Assembly (NCBI GenBank): GCA_015065455.1
Contig: SVQI01000001.1
Location: forward strand, 125,090 to 166,016
From: Oscillospiraceae bacterium
GTDB taxonomy: Bacteria; Bacillota; Clostridia; Oscillospirales; CAG-272
Length of the DNA: 40,927 bases
Reading direction: 5' to 3'
The position numbers and the translations under genes are program-made. This document shows, piece by piece, positions 1-7,617 of this stretch. The notes under the pieces are model-generated. The model did no database searches, was not told where the DNA came from, and saw only the letters and a program-made list of their open reading frames with translations. Position 1 is the first letter of the stretch. The number at the start of each line of letters is the position of its first letter.

Positions 1-1
1 T

Positions 2-1054
2 GCGGCGGCTATTAACCTTGACGTTATAGCTATCGTTACTCCCAGAAACGACAACATCATCAACATAAAGAGCGAAGGCTTCCCCAAGGATACCGTTGAC
101 GTTACAAGCACCAAGCCTTCCGAAAGCCGTTACTTCTCATCTTATGCGCTTATTACCGGTATGTGCGACGGTTTTGAAAGCCGTGGTTACAAGGTCGGCG
201 GTTTTGACGCTTACACAACAAGCAACGTTTTCAAGGGCTCGGGACTTTCTTCTTCTGCTGCATTCGAGGTTATGGTTGGTAATATTCTCAACCACATCTA
301 CAACGAGGGCAAGGTGGACAACGTTGAAATTGCAAAAATCGCGCAGTTCGCAGAGAACGTTCACTTCGGTAAGAAGAGCGGTCTTATGGACCAGATGGCT
401 TGCGCCGTCGGCGGTTTCATCAATATTGATTTCAAAGACACTGCAAATCCCGTTATCAAGAAGATTGACTTCGACCTCAACAAATACGGTTATTACCTCT
501 ACATAGTAAACACAGGCGGCAACCATGCTGACCTCAACGACGACTACTCATCCGTACCCGAAGAAATGAAATCCGTCGCAAGATTTCTCGGTCACGAGGT
601 ATTAAGAGACGTTAAGTATTCCGATATTATCGAAAATGCAACTGCTCTCCGTGAAAAGACGGGCGACAGAGCTATTCTCCGCGCTATTCACTACCTCAAC
701 GAAAACGAAAGAGTTGAAAAGCAGGTTAAGGCTCTCGAAAACGGTGATATCGACGCTTTCTTTGCTGACGTTATTTCCTCGGGAATGTCAAGCTTCCGTT
801 TCCTGCAGAACGTTTACACTGTTAAAAACGTTGCAGAACAGGGACTTTCTCTTGCACTTGCTGTTTCCGAACAGCTCCTCGCAGGTAAGAAAGCGGCTTG
901 GCGTGTTCACGGCGGCGGTTTTGCAGGTACAATTCAGGCGTTCGTTCCCGAATGTGAATCCGAAAACTATAAGAAGGAAATCGAAAAGGTATTTGGCGAA
1001 GGCAACTGCATAGCACTCAGAGTCAGAAACGACGGCGCTATAAGGGTTATCTAA
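2..1054 (+). CDS. galK: Galactokinase, C-terminal part (5' end outside window)
   Basis: Galactokinase phosphorylates alpha-D-galactose at C1 with ATP in the cytoplasmic Leloir pathway. The reading frame is open from base 2 with no start, so the N-terminus with the galactose-binding signature is outside the window; 350 residues are visible. Early residues (AAINLDVIAIVTPRND) match the galactokinase substrate region. The GHMP-kinase ATP loop GSGLSSSAAFEV is encoded near 235-270, and the C-terminal GHMP motif HGGGFAGT near 908-931. Together these favour galactokinase over mevalonate or homoserine kinases. The stop is one base before the start of the next gene, so the two are probably cotranscribed. 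No other Leloir genes are visible, but they could lie upstream. Confidence 0.9.
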   Translation, partial: AAAINLDVIAIVTPRNDNIINIKSEGFPKDTVDVTSTKPSESRYFSSYALITGMCDGFESRGYKVGGFDAYTTSNVFKGSGLSSSAAFEVMVGNILNHIYNEGKVDNVEIAKIAQFAENVHFGKKSGLMDQMACAVGGFINIDFKDTANPVIKKIDFDLNKYGYYLYIVNTGGNHADLNDDYSSVPEEMKSVARFLGHEVLRDVKYSDIIENATALREKTGDRAILRAIHYLNENERVEKQVKALENGDIDAFFADVISSGMSSFRFLQNVYTVKNVAEQGLSLALAVSEQLLAGKKAAWRVHGGGFAGTIQAFVPECESENYKKEIEKVFGEGNCIALRVRNDGAIRVI

Positions 1055-1055
1055 T

Positions 1056-1502
1056 ATGCCAAAACGTAAAAACAGAAAGAAAAGGAATAACGGTTCATCT
1101 GTCAACGCCGACTACGGCTTAAAAAAGGCCGTAAAAGAATTTAACTGGCGCCTTGCAGGGAAATTGTTGCTTTCGTTTGCGATTATTTTCTCTATATATC
1201 TGTTTGCTCTTAATTACGCGGAAGCTCACAGAAATCCGCTGTTGCAGAATATCGTGCTTATAATTTATTCGGGCGCGACGACGGTGATTGCTTGTGTTTT
1301 CATAATTCTCAACAGGGGCGTTTCCAACGATATACCGACAAAAGAACAGCTCCGCGACGATTGGTCCGACGAGAAAAAAACGGAGTATATTGAAAAGCTT
1401 GTCGAAAGCAAGAAAAAGGCTAAAAAACTGCTTATCGTTCTCATTCCTTTGCTTTTAACGATACTTTTTGACACTGTATATCTCTTGTATTTCGTTAAAT
1501 AA
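1056..1502 (+). CDS. Small membrane protein of unknown function
   Basis: I do not recognise a family. The 148-residue product starts with a very basic segment (KRKNRKKR), then has hydrophobic segments at about residues 35-52, 64-83 and 122-146, so about three membrane passes with the basic N-terminus probably cytoplasmic. A charged stretch rich in Lys, Glu and Asp (about 90-120) lies between helices two and three. The ATG is one base after the galK stop and no strong ribosome binding site is visible, which suggests translational coupling. Codon use looks like the neighbours. It may simply be carried in an operon with galK and the metallohydrolase; nothing in the sequence indicates a biochemical role. 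Confidence 0.7.
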   Translation: MPKRKNRKKRNNGSSVNADYGLKKAVKEFNWRLAGKLLLSFAIIFSIYLFALNYAEAHRNPLLQNIVLIIYSGATTVIACVFIILNRGVSNDIPTKEQLRDDWSDEKKTEYIEKLVESKKKAKKLLIVLIPLLLTILFDTVYLLYFVK

Positions 1503-1527
1503 AATTATTTGGAGATAAACAAAAAAG

Positions 1528-2301
1528 ATGAAAAAGAACTTCAGCGTTACCGCTCTTGCCGCAAGCTCGAGCGGTAACGCATATCATTTAAAATGCGAAG
1601 ATACCGAGCTTCTCATTGACGTTGGGATATCGGCAAAATGCGTTTGCGACAGACTTCGCGAGCTTGGCTCGGATATTACGAATATAAATGCGATTTTTAT
1701 TACTCACGAGCATATCGACCACGTAAAAGGGCTTTCGGTTTTGTCAAACAAATACGATATTCCGATACATATGACGCGTTTCTCGGCAGAGGAGTATTTA
1801 AGGAAAAACCCAAAGGCTCAGAACATTGTTACTCACGATTTACATTTTGAGTGCAGCGTGGGAAGCGTTAAGGCAAAATCTTTCTTTTCGTCGCACGACA
1901 GCTGCGCTTGCGTTGGGTACACCTTCGAAAGCGACGGATATAAGTTCGGACTTGCCACCGACCTCGGATACGTGGACAGGGAAGCTATTGAAGCCTTGGT
2001 TGGCTGCGACGGAGTGGTGCTTGAATCGAATTATGACGAGAATAAGCTTGTATGCGGTTCGTACCCCGAGCATTTGAAGGACAGAATCCGTTCAAATACA
2101 GGACACTTATCTAATTACGATTGCGCGGCGTTTGCTCGTTATCTTGCAGAGAACGGAACGAAGCATTTTATGCTCGGTCATCTCAGCGAGGAAAACAATA
2201 CTCCTGAAATTGCATTTAATATAACATCGAGAGCATTGGCAGGCTTTGACGATGTTGTGATTAAAGTTGCAAGTAAAAATGCATTGACATATTTTATATG
2301 A
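1528..2301 (+). CDS. MBL-fold metallohydrolase, WalJ/YycJ type
   Basis: This is a 257-residue metallo-beta-lactamase-fold protein of the YycJ/WalJ group, putative DNA exonucleases linked to cell wall or replication-coordination phenotypes in Bacillus and Streptococcus. The N-terminus has the family pattern ALAASSSGN. The metal-binding HxHxDH motif is at H60-E-H62-I-D64-H65. Further candidate ligands are in SSHDS, ATDLGY (Asp) and GHLSEENN (His). A GGAG element lies about 13 bases before the ATG, a long but usable spacing. In Bacillus this gene follows walRK; here no two-component system is adjacent, so the link to wall signalling is not supported by context. The exact substrate is unknown. 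Confidence 0.85.
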   Translation: MKKNFSVTALAASSSGNAYHLKCEDTELLIDVGISAKCVCDRLRELGSDITNINAIFITHEHIDHVKGLSVLSNKYDIPIHMTRFSAEEYLRKNPKAQNIVTHDLHFECSVGSVKAKSFFSSHDSCACVGYTFESDGYKFGLATDLGYVDREAIEALVGCDGVVLESNYDENKLVCGSYPEHLKDRIRSNTGHLSNYDCAAFARYLAENGTKHFMLGHLSEENNTPEIAFNITSRALAGFDDVVIKVASKNALTYFI

Positions 2302-2307
2302 TTTTAA

Positions 2308-2332
2308 GGCGGCAGTTTGTGCCGCCTTTTTT
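2308..2332 (+). terminator. Rho-independent terminator after the metallohydrolase gene
   Basis: A 7-bp stem GGCGGCA/TGCCGCC (2308-2314 and 2320-2326) with a 5-base loop is followed by six T residues. It begins six bases after the stop codon and ends the galK-to-walJ transcript. Confidence 0.85.
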
Positions 2333-2353
2333 GTATACAAAGATAATTTATAT

Positions 2354-2575
2354 CGACGAATTTGCACTAACTTTTACCTCCATCTGAGAAGATAAAATTA
2401 TGCGTGTTCGATTGTCATCCTTGAGCAAGCCGCCGCGAGATCCTTCGCTACGCTCGAGAATGACAACGCGGCGGCGCAGCGAAGGATCCCGAACACGCAA
2501 TTAAACGCGCTCCCGAACCCACACAAGAGGTGCACTTTTAAAAAAGCGCCCTCTTGACTCCCCCAAAACTTTTAA
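2354..2575. repeat. Mosaic repeat block 1 (modules L + A1 + G)
   Basis: This gene-free stretch consists of three modules that recur elsewhere. Module L (2354-2401) contains TTGCACTAACTTTTACCTCC. Module A (2402-2498, 97 nt) is bounded by the 9-bp inverted repeat GCGTGTTCG/CGAACACGC and contains an inner 9-bp pair GCCGCCGCG/CGCGGCGGC plus AGCGAAGGATC/GATCCTTCGCT. Module G (about 2499-2575) starts with ACGCGCTCCCGAAC and ends near CAAAACTTTT. Other A copies are at 9781, 13543 and 31403. Short open frames across these modules are artefacts. Confidence 0.9.
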
Positions 2576-2614
2576 GAGATAATCATTTATTATTTGTTGG
2601 TTCTTATAAAATCA

Positions 2615-2635
2615 GGGCGGATACAAAATCCGCCC
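2615..2635 (-). terminator. Terminator for spoIIE (probably bidirectional)
   Basis: An 8-bp stem GGGCGGAT/ATCCGCCC (2615-2622 and 2628-2635) with a 5-base loop lies just beyond the spoIIE stop. On the minus strand it is followed by TGATTTTATAAG; on the plus strand by CCTCTTTTTAT. Confidence 0.75.
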
Positions 2636-2647
2636 CTCTTTTTATAT

Positions 2648-5029
2648 TTACGTCTCCTTTTCTGTTACCCTGATTATTCCCACGCTTACGTCGTCACTTC
2701 TTGCCGAGCTGTCGACCGCGTCTTTGAGTATTTTGTCAGCCATTTTCTGAAGATCATCTTCCCACGAATACGTCAATATATTGCTGACTCTTACCAGATC
2801 CTCTGCCGATTGACCAACCCCATCGCTTACCATTACGATTACGTCACCGTTTTCAAGCTCAAATTTCACTTCCTCTGCGTTTATTTCACGCGTTATGCCT
2901 ACAGGCATTGTGTTTGAATTTATCCTGAAAATCTTGTCCCCTCTCATAACGTACGATGCAACAGCACCGCTTTTTACAAATCCTGCTCTTCCGTTCAGCA
3001 GGTCAATTTCAAGAAGGTCAACCGTAGAAAAACATTCGGTATTCTTACTCCTGATAAAGTTATTAAGCATTTCAAGGGCCACAGGCTTACTGTTACCCGC
3101 CATAAGCATTTTTTTGAGAAAAATCCCACAAAGCCGTGAGGTCAACGCTGCCTCTCTGCCGCTTCCCATTCCGTCGCTTATAAGCGAATAAAAATAATCG
3201 TGTCCATTCTCGAACATACATATTAAATCTCCGCAAAAATTCTCGTTTGCTTTGGTATTTGATGCCGCCGCAAACTCAACTCCAAACCTCCTTTCCGATT
3301 CAAGTGTCATTGTTATGTAATCTCCGTCGACCTCGTACGTTGGTGTGGTCAATCTTACTCCGCATATATTTTCAAAGCACTGCTTTATTTCTTTTGCGGT
3401 CATCTTTACCGCCTTTAAATCAACTCCGCCCGCTATTATTGAAAGCTTTCTCTTGCCGTACACACAGATATTCCGAGCCGAAAACTTCATATGTCTGCAC
3501 GCTTCGACAAGCTTATTTCTTGTATCTTCATCGGGCAGATATTCCTCGCAATTGATTTTTACCGCGCTTTCAAGCAGGTGTGCCATAGATTCATAGTCCA
3601 TCGCAAAGACTTCGGTTTTGTTCTGCTTTATCATACTTTCAAGCAGCCCCGCGTGAGAATCGTTTATTCTCTCAAGCATTCTGTCCATGTGCCGACAGCG
3701 GTCTTTCATAAATCCCGCAACCATATCCGATTCAACGTAGCCCTTATCGCACAGGGCTTTTGAAATCTTTGCAAACACGTCCTGAGTTGACGAATACTCT
3801 TTTTCCCAACAGATGCTTCTCATAACGCACTTCGGGCAATATATATTGCATATTTCGTCGCAAATTTCACGCGTGTCTATTATCCCCGGTCGTCTTACTC
3901 TGTCGCTCAAAGTGTAGAATACCTCAGATAAATCCGAAAACGCCGAGGACAAGTCCTCAAATCTCTTTTCTGTATCCCTCTGCCTTTTCTCCGCAAGTAT
4001 AAGACTTACGTCCGAATCGTCGGTCGGAGCTATTCCGTCTGTGTAAATACAAAACCTCGGCAATAGTTTGAATTGCGCAAAGGGCATAAATAATATTGAT
4101 GAACATAAAAATTCCGGAACAAAGTTAGTTAAACACTGCCAGCCGTCAATATATATACCGCATATAATCCCCACAATACACGAAACCGATACTGACGCTG
4201 CAATCCCTATTTTCCAAAACACCCCCGCCACCATTCCGATTACCGCAAATACGGGCGACATCGCAACGTTACAGAAAAAACCGCATATCAAGCCGTATAT
4301 TCCGCCGCGAAGCGAGCCCGCGCTCTTTGAGATATAAAGAGTTATTATGGCAACAGCCATTACTCCCATCGAAAATCCCCATATATACACGTCAGCCAGT
4401 GCCACTACAACCGACACCATTACCGCAATAAGTCCGACCTCCCGTCTTATGTCGAACTTATACCGTTTGTCAAAGACGTAATCGTAAAGCTTTATAAGCA
4501 AAGGAACGCTTATGACCTCGATTACTCCGCCTACTATATCGTAATACAAAAAACCGAACGTTGCCGCGCGGTACACGCTTATTAAAAGACTTGCGCTGAA
4601 ACCGCCGAGCATTTTATACATCAGTTTTTCGTCGAATAAATCGAACGATTTATCTTCCATTCCGTAACTTCGGTATACAAGCACTCTTGCCACAAGAAGC
4701 GCTGTGTATATTAAAAGCAAGGGAAGCATAAGTCCCGTTTTTTCGTTTAATGCAGATACTACAAGTCCTATGTAAAAAGCTCCGACGTATTTGCTTGACG
4801 CCGCCAGATACGCAGTTCCGAGCGGTATCGCAGAATATGCAAGCGCCATTGAGCCAAATAACCATCCCATTACGGCATTTCCCGATAATAAACCAAGCTT
4901 TTTCAGATAAAAGGGAAGCTTTTCGATAAGCTCGTCCCTCGTTTTTGGCACTCCTTCGATATATTCCCCAAAATATTCACCCAAAAGATACCTTACCGAC
5001 TTTTTACCGTCGGTTTTTTTGCCGTCCAT
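2648..5029 (-). CDS. spoIIE: Stage II sporulation protein E, serine phosphatase
   Basis: SpoIIE is the membrane PP2C-type phosphatase that dephosphorylates SpoIIAA and so activates sigma-F in the forespore; it also associates with FtsZ at the polar septum. The 793-residue protein is near the Bacillus length. It has a long multi-pass hydrophobic region (about residues 45-330), a regulatory middle part, and a C-terminal phosphatase domain from about 590. Metal-binding aspartates are visible in LISDGMGSG (D619), MVSDGVGQ (D736) and SARSDDVSVG (D779-D780). A strong GGAGGT lies five bases before the ATG. This gene is the best evidence that the organism makes endospores. It stands alone, between a terminator and a 370-base control region. 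Confidence 0.95.
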   Translation of the reverse strand: MDGKKTDGKKSVRYLLGEYFGEYIEGVPKTRDELIEKLPFYLKKLGLLSGNAVMGWLFGSMALAYSAIPLGTAYLAASSKYVGAFYIGLVVSALNEKTGLMLPLLLIYTALLVARVLVYRSYGMEDKSFDLFDEKLMYKMLGGFSASLLISVYRAATFGFLYYDIVGGVIEVISVPLLIKLYDYVFDKRYKFDIRREVGLIAVMVSVVVALADVYIWGFSMGVMAVAIITLYISKSAGSLRGGIYGLICGFFCNVAMSPVFAVIGMVAGVFWKIGIAASVSVSCIVGIICGIYIDGWQCLTNFVPEFLCSSILFMPFAQFKLLPRFCIYTDGIAPTDDSDVSLILAEKRQRDTEKRFEDLSSAFSDLSEVFYTLSDRVRRPGIIDTREICDEICNIYCPKCVMRSICWEKEYSSTQDVFAKISKALCDKGYVESDMVAGFMKDRCRHMDRMLERINDSHAGLLESMIKQNKTEVFAMDYESMAHLLESAVKINCEEYLPDEDTRNKLVEACRHMKFSARNICVYGKRKLSIIAGGVDLKAVKMTAKEIKQCFENICGVRLTTPTYEVDGDYITMTLESERRFGVEFAAASNTKANENFCGDLICMFENGHDYFYSLISDGMGSGREAALTSRLCGIFLKKMLMAGNSKPVALEMLNNFIRSKNTECFSTVDLLEIDLLNGRAGFVKSGAVASYVMRGDKIFRINSNTMPVGITREINAEEVKFELENGDVIVMVSDGVGQSAEDLVRVSNILTYSWEDDLQKMADKILKDAVDSSARSDDVSVGIIRVTEKET

Positions 5030-5400
5030 TTTTAACCTCCGTTGTTTATTTTTCTTTTTACTCGAGTAAGCAAATTTTACATCAAGAACAAAAAAATGTT
5101 TGTCGGCATCTGTAAAGCGTATATTATTTTATTTTGACGGGGAATATAAGAAAAAAGAGGTTCCGGTTATTTCCCGAATATTTTGTGTTGGTTTTGTGTT
5201 ATTGCCGACGCTAACAGTCATATTTTGGCGGACTGTTTTATGAATATTTTTTTAAACGGCTGAATATGCAGACCTTTGTTGCTTTTATGACTGTAATTTC
5301 AAAAAAATCACTCTTTGTTTTTTGCGTAATATTATGATAATGAAGGGAAATATCGACCTGTATTTTTCTCTGAAACATTATCGGAAATTCTTTTATCAAT
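5030..5400. promoter_or_regulatory. Intergenic control region between divergent spoIIE and mazF
   Basis: This AT-rich stretch of about 370 bases separates two divergent genes and carries no gene I can support in any frame. It must hold both promoters, but I see no unambiguous -35/-10 pair. A TATGAT hexamer (5334-5339) could be a mazF -10. TTTGTCGGC at 5099-5107 matches seven of nine positions of the Spo0A box, which would fit spoIIE control, but one partial match is weak evidence. Confidence 0.4.
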
Positions 5401-5457
5401 ATGATTAACAGATACGGTAACGTGGCAAAAATAATTTTGCAAGAAGTAATTAAAAAA

Positions 5458-5874
5458 ATGGAGTGTGAATCAATTTTGACGGTAAAACGAGGAGATATCT
5501 ATTATGCAGACTTAAGCCCCGTTGTGGGAAGCGAGCAGGGGGGACTCCGCCCCGTTCTTATAATTCAGAATGACATTGGTAATAAATACAGTCCGACGGT
5601 TATCGCGGCGGCAATTACAAGCAAACTCGGCAAATCAAAAATGCCGACCCACATAGATGTATATGCGGACAAATTCGGCTTGGCAAAGGATTCCGTTATA
5701 CTGCTCGAACAGATACGTACGATAGATAAAAAAAGATTGAAAGAAAAAATGGGGCATCTGGATACTACGGTTATGCAACAGGTGAACGATGCGCTGTCAG
5801 TTTCATTTGGACTTGCAACGCAGGGAACAGCTCCCACGGTAACAGTTGGCGTACAGCCCCAAAACGTTGTATAA
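5458..5874 (+). CDS. MazF/PemK-family endoribonuclease toxin
   Basis: This is an mRNA interferase of the MazF/EndoA family, which cuts single-stranded RNA at short sequence motifs. The core [31 protein letters not shown] is typical of Firmicute MazF, including the catalytic Arg in GLRPVLI. An in-frame ATG exists at 5401, but the extra 19 residues do not match the family; the ATG at 5458 or the TTG at 5476 fits better. The TTG directly precedes the conserved T-V-K-R-G-D and has a GGAG 12 bases upstream. The C-terminus extends past the usual core by about 25 residues. No MazE-like antitoxin is visible on either side. The cognate antitoxin may be elsewhere, as for some clostridial homologues. 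Confidence 0.88.
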   Translation: MECESILTVKRGDIYYADLSPVVGSEQGGLRPVLIIQNDIGNKYSPTVIAAAITSKLGKSKMPTHIDVYADKFGLAKDSVILLEQIRTIDKKRLKEKMGHLDTTVMQQVNDALSVSFGLATQGTAPTVTVGVQPQNVV

Positions 5875-5888
5875 TATTTTTATTAAAA

Positions 5889-5918
5889 ACGGGCGGATTT
5901 ATTTATCCGCCCGTCTTT
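5889..5918 (+). terminator. Terminator after mazF
   Basis: A 10-bp stem ACGGGCGGAT/ATCCGCCCGT (5889-5898 and 5905-5914) with a 6-base loop is followed by CTTTT. It starts 15 bases after the mazF stop. Confidence 0.85.
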
Positions 5919-5937
5919 TACTTTATTGTATCGCACT

Positions 5938-6410
5938 CTCCCTCAGTCAACTTGGTTGACAGCTCACGCGTCAGTTGGAGGTCAAATTTACAATCCTCTA
6001 CAAGTCAGACAATACCGTCACTGCGAACAAGGGGGGTACCGAGGGAGGAACGCCCTCGGCCGTTTGAAAGAGAGGGGTCGAGGGGAGGGGAGGATCGGAA
6101 CTCCCCACCCGCGAACCCCCAAACCTTACTTCATGCGGTTCGGGGAACCCCGGCACCCCTTTGTGCCTTCTTTGGTTACTTTCTTGGCACGCAAGAAAGT
6201 AACGTAAAAAAGAAAAAGACAATATTATTTAGTTAAACAACACATCTTAAAAAAAGAAAAAAGCTATCGCTTTTTTCAAAGGAGTACATACGGTCAGGAG
6301 CTTCGCTCCCGAACCCTTGACCAAAGGTGCTTTTTGAAAAAAGCTCCTCTGGACTCCGCAAAAACTTTTAATAAAAATTTTATATATTATTTTTCAAAAT
6401 AATATTTTAT
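5938..6410. repeat. Mosaic repeat block 2 (B1 with an E insertion, then G)
   Basis: This gene-free block begins with CTCCCTCAGTCAACTTGGTTGACAGC, a diverged piece of module D. Module B follows: hairpin 1 CCGAGGG/CCCTCGG at 6039-6059; the 5' arm of hairpin 2 with loop GATCGGAA; and hairpin 3 GTTACTTTCTTG/CAAGAAAGTAAC at 6175-6203. Compared with copy B3 (15244-15361), B1 carries about 50 extra bases (about 6105-6155) in the 3' arm of hairpin 2. These extra bases are module E in reverse orientation. A GGAGC/GCTCC hairpin, module G and an AT-rich palindrome (6383-6410) follow. Confidence 0.85.
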
Positions 6411-6514
6411 AAATATATTTGCCGGTACATTTTTAGCATTAAAATTATTCGGTTATTGTAATTATTGCTTTTTTGTTGTAAAATAGTGTTAGTATTATTG
6501 TTTTTGGGGGTATT

Positions 6515-7450
6515 ATGAAAACGGTTAATCCTTTTGTAAATTCGGATACGAATAAACGCTATTTTACTTACGATTGCTATCTTAAACGCCGTTTTGGAAA
6601 GAAATGCGTTAAGATTGCCCTCGACGGCGGCTTTACCTGTCCAAATATTGACGGCAAAATATCCTTCGGCGGCTGTATCTACTGCTCCGAAAAGGGCAGC
6701 GGTGACCACACTCCCCCTTGCAATATCCCTCTTGCCGAACAGTTTAAAATAGGCAAAAAAATTATCGGAAACAAATGGACCGACGTTTACTATATTCCGT
6801 ATTTTCAGGCTCACACCAATACCTACGCCCCACTTCCCGTCTTAAAACAAAAATTTGAAGAAGCTCTCACTTTGGATAACACAGTCGGACTCAGCATTTC
6901 GACCCGCCCCGACTGCCTCGACGATGACGTCGTTGATTATCTGCGCGAACTGTCTACGCGCACATACCTCACGGTTGAATTAGGTCTTCAAAGCGCAAAC
7001 GATAAGACGTTAAAGCTTATAAACAGAGGTCATACGTATGCTCAATTCCTTGAAGGATATGAAAAGCTCCGCGGAATAAACACCTGTGTACATATTATAA
7101 ACGGTTTACCGGGTGAGTCTTACGACGATATGATGTTCACAGCAAAAGAGGTGGCGTCCCTCTCTCCGCACGCTTTAAAAATACATCTGCTTTACGTGCT
7201 CAAAAATACACCCCTCGCAGTTATGTACGAAAGGGGCGATTTTAAAACGCTCGAGCGCGACGAATACATCACCCTCGTCTGTGACCAGCTTGAAATTATG
7301 CCAAAAGACGTCGTTATCGAACGCGTTACGGGCGACGGAGTAAAGGACGATCTTATTGCTCCGCTCTGGAGCACCAAAAAAACCATCGTTACCAACGAAA
7401 TCGACAAAGAGTTTGTAAAAAGGAACTCTTTCCAAGGTTTTTTGTGCTAA
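6515..7450 (+). CDS. TIGR01212-family radical SAM protein (YtqA-like)
   Basis: This 311-residue protein belongs to the TIGR01212/YtqA group of radical SAM enzymes, whose reaction is not firmly assigned. The iron-sulfur cysteines are in a CX11CX2C arrangement (C42, C54, C57, in TCPNIDG...GGCIYCSEKG), the spacing typical of this group rather than the classic CX3CX2C. Elp3-like features follow: STRPDCLDD, VELGLQSA and HIINGLPGE. The ATG is preceded by GGGGG about five bases upstream, and a possible -10 TAAAAT lies at 6479-6484. The gene is monocistronic between a repeat block and the promoter of the EF-G-like gene. A tRNA-modification role is plausible from the Elp3-like fold but not shown here. 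Confidence 0.88.
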   Translation: MKTVNPFVNSDTNKRYFTYDCYLKRRFGKKCVKIALDGGFTCPNIDGKISFGGCIYCSEKGSGDHTPPCNIPLAEQFKIGKKIIGNKWTDVYYIPYFQAHTNTYAPLPVLKQKFEEALTLDNTVGLSISTRPDCLDDDVVDYLRELSTRTYLTVELGLQSANDKTLKLINRGHTYAQFLEGYEKLRGINTCVHIINGLPGESYDDMMFTAKEVASLSPHALKIHLLYVLKNTPLAVMYERGDFKTLERDEYITLVCDQLEIMPKDVVIERVTGDGVKDDLIAPLWSTKKTIVTNEIDKEFVKRNSFQGFLC

Positions 7451-7511
7451 TTACATAAATTTGCTTTTTAGATTTTTACACTTTTACACCCATTAAGTTT
7501 TATTATACTAC

Positions 7512-7540
7512 TTGCACATAGACGGTTTTTGGTGTATAAT
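7512..7540 (+). promoter_or_regulatory. Sigma-A promoter of the EF-G-like gene
   Basis: TTGCAC (7512-7517) and TATAAT (7535-7540) are separated by exactly 17 bases. The -10 is perfect and the -35 matches five of six. It sits about 75 bases upstream of the start codon in otherwise AT-rich DNA. Confidence 0.75.
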
Positions 7541-7617
7541 AAATAAAAGACGGCAGTCTTTTTTAAAATATTTGTACATTTTTCATAACTGTTTATATGA
7601 TAAAGGAGAGACTTGAT

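Noticed and set aside
2402..2498. Modules A and B considered as CRISPR repeats
   Set aside because: Copies are scattered kilobases apart with no short regular spacers, and no cas genes are present.
5952..6236. Open frames in module B (products with REERPRPFEREGS) here and at 15175-15360
   Set aside because: They run through three hairpin-forming stretches and differ in length and frame among copies; they are by-products of the repeat.
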